A stretch of DNA of 64,000 bases, from the NCBI RefSeq assembly GCF_003226535.1, contig NZ_QKOB01000009.1, forward strand, positions 19,892-83,891, given 5' to 3'. The notes under the pieces were generated by a model, which made no database searches, was not told where the DNA came from, and saw nothing but the letters and a program-made list of their open reading frames with translations. This DNA comes from Meiothermus sp. Pnk-1 (GTDB taxonomy: Bacteria; Deinococcota; Deinococci; Deinococcales; Thermaceae). Each line of letters begins with the position of its first letter. Positions within the stretch are counted from its first letter, which is position 1. Shown here one piece after another: positions 59,263 to 64,000 of this stretch. The translations under genes were made by a program, and so were the position numbers.

Positions 59263-60603
59263 ATGCCGCAGAGCAAGTCCGACATCTTGAGCATCTTGCG
59301 CGGGGAACACGTGCGCTTCCTCCGGTTGCAGTTCACCGACATCCTGGGGCTCAACAAAAACGTGGAAGTCCCTGCCTCACAGTTTGAGAAGGCCCTGGAC
59401 GGCGAGATCATGTTTGACGGCTCCTCCATCGAGGGCTTTACCCGCATCGAGGAGTCCGACATGCTCCTCAAACCCGACTACGACACGTTCGTGGTCTTCC
59501 CCGACGAGCTGGAAGATCCTCGGCGGGGACGGGTAGCCCGGCTGATCTGTGACGTCGCCAAACCCGACGGCACGCCGTTTGAAGGCGATCCTCGGGGGAT
59601 CCTCAAGCGACAGGTCGCGCGCTTGCAAAAACTGGGTTTTGATAACCTCTATGCCGGGCCGGAGCCGGAGTTTTTTCTCTTTACCCGCACCCCCGAAGGC
59701 CTGCCCACCACCGAGACCCACGACGCCGCGGGATACTTCGATCTAGCCCCTATCGACAAGGGGGAGGAAGCCAGGCGGGATATGGTAAACGTGCTGGTGG
59801 CGATGGGCTTCGAGATCGAAGCCTCTCACCACGAGGTCGCCCCGGGGCAGCACGAGATCGACTTCAAATACACCGACGCGCTCAAGGCTGCCGACAACAT
59901 CACCACCTTTAAGTTTGTGGTCAAGCGGGTAGCGCTCAACCACGGACTTCACGCCACCTTCATGCCCAAGCCCATCGCCGGGATCAGCGGCTCGGGAATG
60001 CACATGCACCTCTCGCTTTTCAAGGGCAGAGAAAACGCCTTTTTCGACCCTAAAGGGCAATACCAGCTCTCCAAGACCGCCTTGCACTTCATCGGGGGGC
60101 TGTTGGAGCATGCCGATGGCATGGTGGCCATCACCAATCCTCTGGTCAACTCCTATAAACGCCTCACCCCTGGCTACGAAGCCCCCACCAACATCGCCTG
60201 GTCAGCCTCCAATCGCTCGGCCATGATCCGGGTACCGGCTCGGCGTGGGGTGGGGACCCGGGCCGAGTTGCGCATGCCCGACCCTTCCTGCAACCCGTAT
60301 TTGGCCCTGGCGGTGATGATCGGTGCCGGTCTGGACGGCATCGAAGGGCGTATAGAGCCACCCCCCCCCATCCAGCGCAACATCTACCAGATGTCGGTGC
60401 GCGACCGGCGCAAGCACCGGGTGCGCGAGCTACCTGGGACGCTGAGAGAGGCGCTCGAGGCCTTGCAAAAAGACCGGGTGGTGCGAAATGCCTTGGGGGA
60501 ACATGCCTACGAGCACTTCCTGCGGGCTAAGCGCATTGAATGGGATTCCTATCGCATCGCTGTGCATCAGTGGGAACTGGATCAATACCTAGCGGAGTAT
60601 TGA
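59263..60603 (+). CDS. glnA: Glutamine synthetase, type I
   Basis: This 446-residue enzyme makes glutamine from glutamate, ammonia and ATP. The sequence has [19 protein letters not shown] near residue 50, metal-binding GPEPEFFLF near 130, [11 protein letters not shown] near 245, [23 protein letters not shown] (in parts) and [20 protein letters not shown]. Its length fits the shorter GSI-alpha form. The adenylylation-site region NIYQMS has no obvious match to the enterobacterial tyrosine site, so feedback rather than adenylylation control is likely. The gene is monocistronic with its own -10 box. Confidence 0.97.
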   Translation: MPQSKSDILSILRGEHVRFLRLQFTDILGLNKNVEVPASQFEKALDGEIMFDGSSIEGFTRIEESDMLLKPDYDTFVVFPDELEDPRRGRVARLICDVAKPDGTPFEGDPRGILKRQVARLQKLGFDNLYAGPEPEFFLFTRTPEGLPTTETHDAAGYFDLAPIDKGEEARRDMVNVLVAMGFEIEASHHEVAPGQHEIDFKYTDALKAADNITTFKFVVKRVALNHGLHATFMPKPIAGISGSGMHMHLSLFKGRENAFFDPKGQYQLSKTALHFIGGLLEHADGMVAITNPLVNSYKRLTPGYEAPTNIAWSASNRSAMIRVPARRGVGTRAELRMPDPSCNPYLALAVMIGAGLDGIEGRIEPPPPIQRNIYQMSVRDRRKHRVRELPGTLREALEALQKDRVVRNALGEHAYEHFLRAKRIEWDSYRIAVHQWELDQYLAEY

Positions 60604-60645
60604 GGTGGTCATGCGTTATACCGCCCTGCGCAACTTGCGCGGATT

Positions 60646-61407
60646 TCACAGCGGTTCCTCCCAGCGGTAAGGGCTGATGGCTATAACCCTTCCCCCTTCG
60701 AGCACCAGCTCGGTGGCGTGAAAGCAGGCCTGCCCTTCGGCTGCCTTGAAGCGCTGAGGCCGGGCGGTGAGGAAACGGGCCAAAAAGCTCTCGACCTCCC
60801 CTCCGATGATTGAACGGTAGGTCCCGGTCATGCCCACGTCGGTTTGATAGGCGGTGCCTCGAGGTAAAAATCCGGCGTCCGAGGTAGGGATGTGGGTATG
60901 GGTGCCTAACACCGCACTCACCCGACCGTCCAGGTAGAAGCCCAGCGCCATCTTCTCGCTGGTGGCCTCGGCATGCACCTCAACCAGCGAGTAATGGGCG
61001 GAAACCTCTTGCAACAACCGGTCCATTCCGCGGAAAGGGTCATCCAGGTCCTCGAGAAACACCCTTCCCATCACCTGTGCCACCAGCAGGCTTTGCCCGG
61101 AGTCTTCGAGCAACCAATGCCCCTTGCCCGGGGTTCCTGGCGGGTAGTTGATGGCCCGGATGATCGGCTCGGTCTCGATCAGTTCAAACACGTCCTTGTG
61201 ATCCCAGGCGTGGTTTCCCAGGGTGAGGAGGTCCACCCCGGCCTCCCGCAAGCGCTTGTAGGCGGCCCTCGATAGCCCTTTGCCCCCCGCGCTGTTTTCG
61301 GCGTTGGCGATGACGAAGTCGTAGCGGTTACGGATATCGGGAAGGTGTAGGGCGACCGCCCGCAGGCCGGGCTCGGCAAAGACGTCCCCAATGAACAAGA
61401 CGCGCAT
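60646..61407 (-). CDS. YmdB-type metallophosphoesterase (2',3'-cyclic phosphodiesterase family)
   Basis: This 253-residue protein of the TIGR00282 family shows RVLFIGDVFAEPGLRAVALH at the N-terminus, VIANAENSAGGKGLS, LLTLGNHAWDHKDV, and VLGTHTHIPTSDAG near residue 170, the binuclear metal ligands of YmdB. YmdB of Bacillus is a cyclic-nucleotide phosphodiesterase linked to RNA turnover and biofilm control. It is also usually near rny, but not here. TAAGCT at 61414-61419 ends 6 nt before ATG (leaderless). It faces glnA convergently. Confidence 0.93.
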   Translation of the reverse strand: MRVLFIGDVFAEPGLRAVALHLPDIRNRYDFVIANAENSAGGKGLSRAAYKRLREAGVDLLTLGNHAWDHKDVFELIETEPIIRAINYPPGTPGKGHWLLEDSGQSLLVAQVMGRVFLEDLDDPFRGMDRLLQEVSAHYSLVEVHAEATSEKMALGFYLDGRVSAVLGTHTHIPTSDAGFLPRGTAYQTDVGMTGTYRSIIGGEVESFLARFLTARPQRFKAAEGQACFHATELVLEGGRVIAISPYRWEEPL

Positions 61408-61431
61408 GGAGATAGCTTACCGCTACCGCAT

Positions 61432-63432
61432 TTAGCTGCGGGCCTCAGGGTAGATCGCCCGGAGCTCCTCCCTCAAAGCTTCCAGTCCGTCCACCGGCAA
61501 GCGGCAAGCACCCCTGCGGCACACATAAGCCCTCCCAACTGCACGCTCCCTCAACACCGGTAGCTCGCCCGGCTGGCCGATGGCCAGGGTGGTGAGGGGA
61601 AGGAACAGAGCTTGCGCTTCTCGGGCCAGGCTCGAGGGCATGGGCAGGGCTAACTCCGTTCCCTCGGTATCGAGAAGGTGCGCCAGCAGCAGGCCGGGAA
61701 GGGCTGAGGGGCTTCGGGCCAAGTCCTGGGTGTAAAAGCCGATGGCCCCGCGGGCCACCTCGGCCCAGTCCTCGAGCTCGTAAAGGGCTGCGAGGCGGAT
61801 CAGAAGCTCCGCCGCGGCGGAGTTCCCCCCCGGATAAGGCCCGTCGAAGGCGTCCTTGGCCTTCAAGGGGAGCCCCTTGCTCGCGGGGGAGTCGAAGAAA
61901 CCTCCCTGAGGGTCGCGGAAGTGGGTCAGGATGCCCTCGGCGAGCGTTCGGGCGGCCTCGAGCCACTCCATCTCCCCGGTCGCCTGGTAGAGTTCCAGCA
62001 GCCCCAGCCCGTAGCCCGCCTGATCGGAGAGGTAGGCCTCGGGGCGCAGCTTCCCTGCCCGCCAAGAGTGCCGCAGCAGCCCGTCCTTTAGCATGCTCCT
62101 CAGCACGAAGCGGGCGTTGGCTCGAGCGGCTTCGAGGTAGACCTCCTTTTGCAGTATGCGGCCTGCCTCGGCGAAGGCACGTAAAGCGAGCCCGTTCCAG
62201 TCGGCCAGGATCTTGTCGTCGGTAAGGGGGGGGACGCGCCTTTTGCGACGCTCGTAGAGGCGGGTTCGCACGCTTTCTACCCACTCCGAATAGGCGCGAG
62301 GGCTCAGGCCCAAGGCCTCACGTAGAGCTTCGTCGGGGAAGCGGCGCTCGAGCACGTTCACCCCATCCCAGTTCCCCGCCTCCGACACCCCGAATAGCCG
62401 GGTGGCCGCCTCGGCGTCATGGCCTAGCACCTCGCGGAACTCGGCCTCGCTCCAAACGTAGAACTTTCCCTCCACCCCTTCCGAGTCCGCGTCCTGGGCC
62501 GAATAAAATCCGCCCTCCGGATGCCGCATCTCGTGCAGCAAGTAACCTAAAGTCTCCTCGGCTACCTGGCGGTAACGCTCCTTGCCGAAGAGCTTGTAGC
62601 CTCCCAGGTAGATCCGGGCTAGCTGGGCGTTGTCGTAGAGCATCTTTTCGAAGTGGGGTACCCGCCAGATGCCGTCCACGGTGTAGCGGTGAAACCCCCC
62701 GCCGACTTGGTCGTAGATGCCTCCTTGGGCCATCTTGTCGAGGGTGAGCTCGAGCATGCTCCCGCTCAGCGGGTTGCCTTGCCAGGCCAAGGCCAAAAGG
62801 TAAATCAGCACAGGGCTCTGGGGAAACTTGGGTGCGCCCCCAAAGCCGCCATGGATGGGGTCGTGAACCCGGGCGAGCTCCCCTAGGGCTTGGGCGTGGA
62901 GGTTTTGGGGCAGCAGTCCACCCTTGGGAACGAGCAGCCGTTGCAGGTGCTGGGTGAGCTCCTCTGCCGAGCTCTGTACCTCGCGTCGGCGGTTGCGCCA
63001 GGTGGCGGCTACGGTAGAGAGCACCCGGGCAAAACTGGGCAGGCCAGCCCGGTCCTCGGGCGGAAAGTAGGTGCCGCCGTAAAAGGGCTTGAGGTCAGGG
63101 GTGAGGAAGAGGTTCATGGGCCAGCCCCCTGAGCCGGTGAGGGCTTGCAGGGCCATCATGTAGACGTGGTCCACGTCGGGGAGTTCTTCGCGGTCTACCT
63201 TGATGGGTACGAAGGCTTCGTTGAGCAGCTGAGCAATGCGCGGATCCTCGAAGCTCTCTCGCTCCATCACGTGGCACCAGTGGCAGGTGGCGTAGCCGAC
63301 GGAGAGAAAGATGGGTTTGTCCTCGGCCTTCGCCTTAGCAAAGGCCTCCTCGCCCCAAGGGAACCAGTCCACCGGGTTGTGGGCGTGCTGCAGAAGGTAG
63401 GGGCTGGTCTCGAGAGCTAAGCGGTTGGCCAT
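61432..63432 (-). CDS. YyaL/SSP411-type protein with thioredoxin-like and six-hairpin domains
   Basis: This 666-residue protein starts [19 protein letters not shown] and has [20 protein letters not shown], a thioredoxin-like DUF255 domain with CxxC at residues 50 and 53. The rest (about 190-600) is an alpha/alpha toroid related to N-acylglucosamine epimerase/glycosidase folds. A C-terminal [15 protein letters not shown] is conserved in the family. The function of YyaL (SPATA20) proteins is not known. TAGGGT at 63439-63444 ends 6 nt before ATG (leaderless). Confidence 0.92.
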   Translation of the reverse strand: MANRLALETSPYLLQHAHNPVDWFPWGEEAFAKAKAEDKPIFLSVGYATCHWCHVMERESFEDPRIAQLLNEAFVPIKVDREELPDVDHVYMMALQALTGSGGWPMNLFLTPDLKPFYGGTYFPPEDRAGLPSFARVLSTVAATWRNRRREVQSSAEELTQHLQRLLVPKGGLLPQNLHAQALGELARVHDPIHGGFGGAPKFPQSPVLIYLLALAWQGNPLSGSMLELTLDKMAQGGIYDQVGGGFHRYTVDGIWRVPHFEKMLYDNAQLARIYLGGYKLFGKERYRQVAEETLGYLLHEMRHPEGGFYSAQDADSEGVEGKFYVWSEAEFREVLGHDAEAATRLFGVSEAGNWDGVNVLERRFPDEALREALGLSPRAYSEWVESVRTRLYERRKRRVPPLTDDKILADWNGLALRAFAEAGRILQKEVYLEAARANARFVLRSMLKDGLLRHSWRAGKLRPEAYLSDQAGYGLGLLELYQATGEMEWLEAARTLAEGILTHFRDPQGGFFDSPASKGLPLKAKDAFDGPYPGGNSAAAELLIRLAALYELEDWAEVARGAIGFYTQDLARSPSALPGLLLAHLLDTEGTELALPMPSSLAREAQALFLPLTTLAIGQPGELPVLRERAVGRAYVCRRGACRLPVDGLEALREELRAIYPEARS

Positions 63433-63491
63433 TCATCTACCCTACCGACTTTGCCGTGGAGCAATGGTGGTTTAGGTAGGGGGTCGGCCAT

Positions 63492-63540
63492 AAAAAACGC
63501 AAACCCCCGGGGGCGGGGCTTGCGGCCCGAGGTTTGGGGG
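63492..63540 (-). terminator. Terminator of the small membrane protein gene
   Basis: Minus-strand stem from AAACCTCGGG to CCCCCGGGGGTTT, imperfect and GC-rich, followed by GCGTTTTTT. It begins directly after the gene's stop at 63541. Confidence 0.7.
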
Positions 63541-63780
63541 TTATGCGGTCTTGGGACGCTGCAGGAAGCGTACCAGGAAGTAGATGGCCGCTACGATGAT
63601 AAGCGCGGGGACCGCAAGCTTGAGGAGCGCCCAGATGATGCCTGAAACAGCCAGCAGCACGCTGCCCAAAAAGCGGAAGACCCAGCCGCCCACCCACAGC
63701 ACCACCAAAGCGGCGACTGCGATCAACAGCCCGAGCACAATCCACTCGAGGATATCCTGAAGCGAGCGTTCGTTGTTCAT
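63541..63780 (-). CDS. Small two-helix membrane protein of unknown function
   Basis: This 79-residue protein has two or three hydrophobic segments (ILEWIVLGLLIAVAALVVLWV; LLKLAVPALIIVAAIYFLV, in parts) separated by a short loop, and a basic C-terminus (RFLQRPKTA). No family is recognised. TATCCT at 63787-63792 ends 6 nt before ATG, suggesting a leaderless message. A terminator follows its stop, so it is monocistronic. Confidence 0.75.
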   Translation of the reverse strand: MNNERSLQDILEWIVLGLLIAVAALVVLWVGGWVFRFLGSVLLAVSGIIWALLKLAVPALIIVAAIYFLVRFLQRPKTA

Positions 63781-63824
63781 AATCTCAGGATACCACGCTA
63801 ACTGCGGGCCACCGGTTTGGCCGA

Positions 63825-63830
63825 TACAAT
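63825..63830 (+). promoter_or_regulatory. Candidate -10 box for the last gene
   Basis: TACAAT lies about 70 nt before the GTG of the gene running off the window. No convincing -35 is seen. The leader holds a 6-bp hairpin (CGCCGT/ACGGCG) close to the ribosome site GGAAAGG. Confidence 0.4.
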
Positions 63831-63900
63831 AGGGTGTGTCCTGGATTTAGGCAACTAGGCTGCAGTAGGGAAAGCGCCGTGTCGGACGGCGTGGAAAGGT

Positions 63901-64000
63901 GTGACGGGGCTGTGGGAGAAGAACCGCGAGCGGACCAGGGCCTTAGCGCTCGCTCCGGATTCGCTCCAGTGGGCCCCGGTGATCTTGAGTCTTTGGCCGA
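63901..64000 (+). CDS. Start of an unidentified gene, 3' end outside the window
   Basis: An open frame begins at GTG 63901 after GGAAAGGT and runs to the window end (33 codons: TGLWEKNRERTRALALAPDS and so on). The codon choice and ribosome site make it plausible as a gene start. Too little is visible to name a family. Confidence 0.45.
   Translation, partial: MTGLWEKNRERTRALALAPDSLQWAPVILSLWP

Noticed and set aside
63841..63920. Possible RNase P or other structured RNA near the window end
   Set aside because: GGAAAG and a hairpin are present, but conserved RNase P, tmRNA or 6S motifs are not; a gene leader explains it better.

Overview
The window looks like chromosomal DNA from a Meiothermus/Thermus-type bacterium (Deinococcota). 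This is inferred from high GC, very frequent CTCGAG, and RecJ, ValRS, HolA (DNA polymerase III delta) and Upp sequences that read like Thermus proteins. It is also suggested by many genes whose start codon lies only 5-8 nt after a TANNNT box, the leaderless-mRNA arrangement known from this phylum. Species assignment is an inference. I see no IS element, prophage, CRISPR array, rRNA or confident tRNA.

Layout. 1-9.9 kb: the 3' part of recJ and an overlapping unknown gene; a lipoprotein; an HD hydrolase; a T-box-controlled NUDIX-valS operon; a Cu/Zn-SOD-like exported protein; an Mrp-type ATPase with a SufR-like Fe-S regulator next to it; an RNase H. 9.9-15.4 kb: a TauE exporter, a D-2-hydroxyacid dehydrogenase, a site-2 protease with CBS domains, a short MFS protein and an M19 dipeptidase. 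15.4-19.3 kb: a repeat-rich spacer, then a family 5 binding protein with DppB/DppC-type permeases. 19.3-29.4 kb: an oxidoreductase and DinB pair, TldD/TldE, holA with an acyl-CoA dehydrogenase, and a TAXI-TRAP transporter. 29.6-38 kb: an MFS exporter, a repeat cluster, WecB/WecA, Upp, an APH-type kinase, a TetR-SMR drug-resistance pair with a perfect palindromic operator, an orphan NarL-type regulator and an M20 peptidase. 38-45.4 kb: a DUF2229-like protein, a heterodimeric ABC exporter, MogA, FolC and a PrcB-domain lipoprotein. 45.4-54.9 kb: a second DppBC/binding-protein set and a complete LivKHMGF branched-chain amino acid transporter. 55-64 kb: a ferredoxin-NADP reductase, a Tat-exported 5'-nucleotidase, a PQQ-type sugar dehydrogenase, GlnA, a YmdB phosphodiesterase, a YyaL thioredoxin-domain protein, a small membrane protein and the start of one more gene.

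Functionally this is mostly core metabolism plus uptake of peptides, amino acids and organic acids, which fits a proteolytic heterotroph. The most unusual content is non-coding. A degenerate 7-bp periodic repeat (GCGTNNN) recurs in several spacers, twice next to the same palindromic GC-rich unit, and a five-unit array lies inside the valS reading frame. Other points to check are the valine T-box leader, the leaderless promoter set, several short perfect palindromes at promoters, an Mrp protein lacking its CxxC, a SOD-like protein lacking the zinc loop, and an MFS gene that reads through into the antisense strand of its neighbour.
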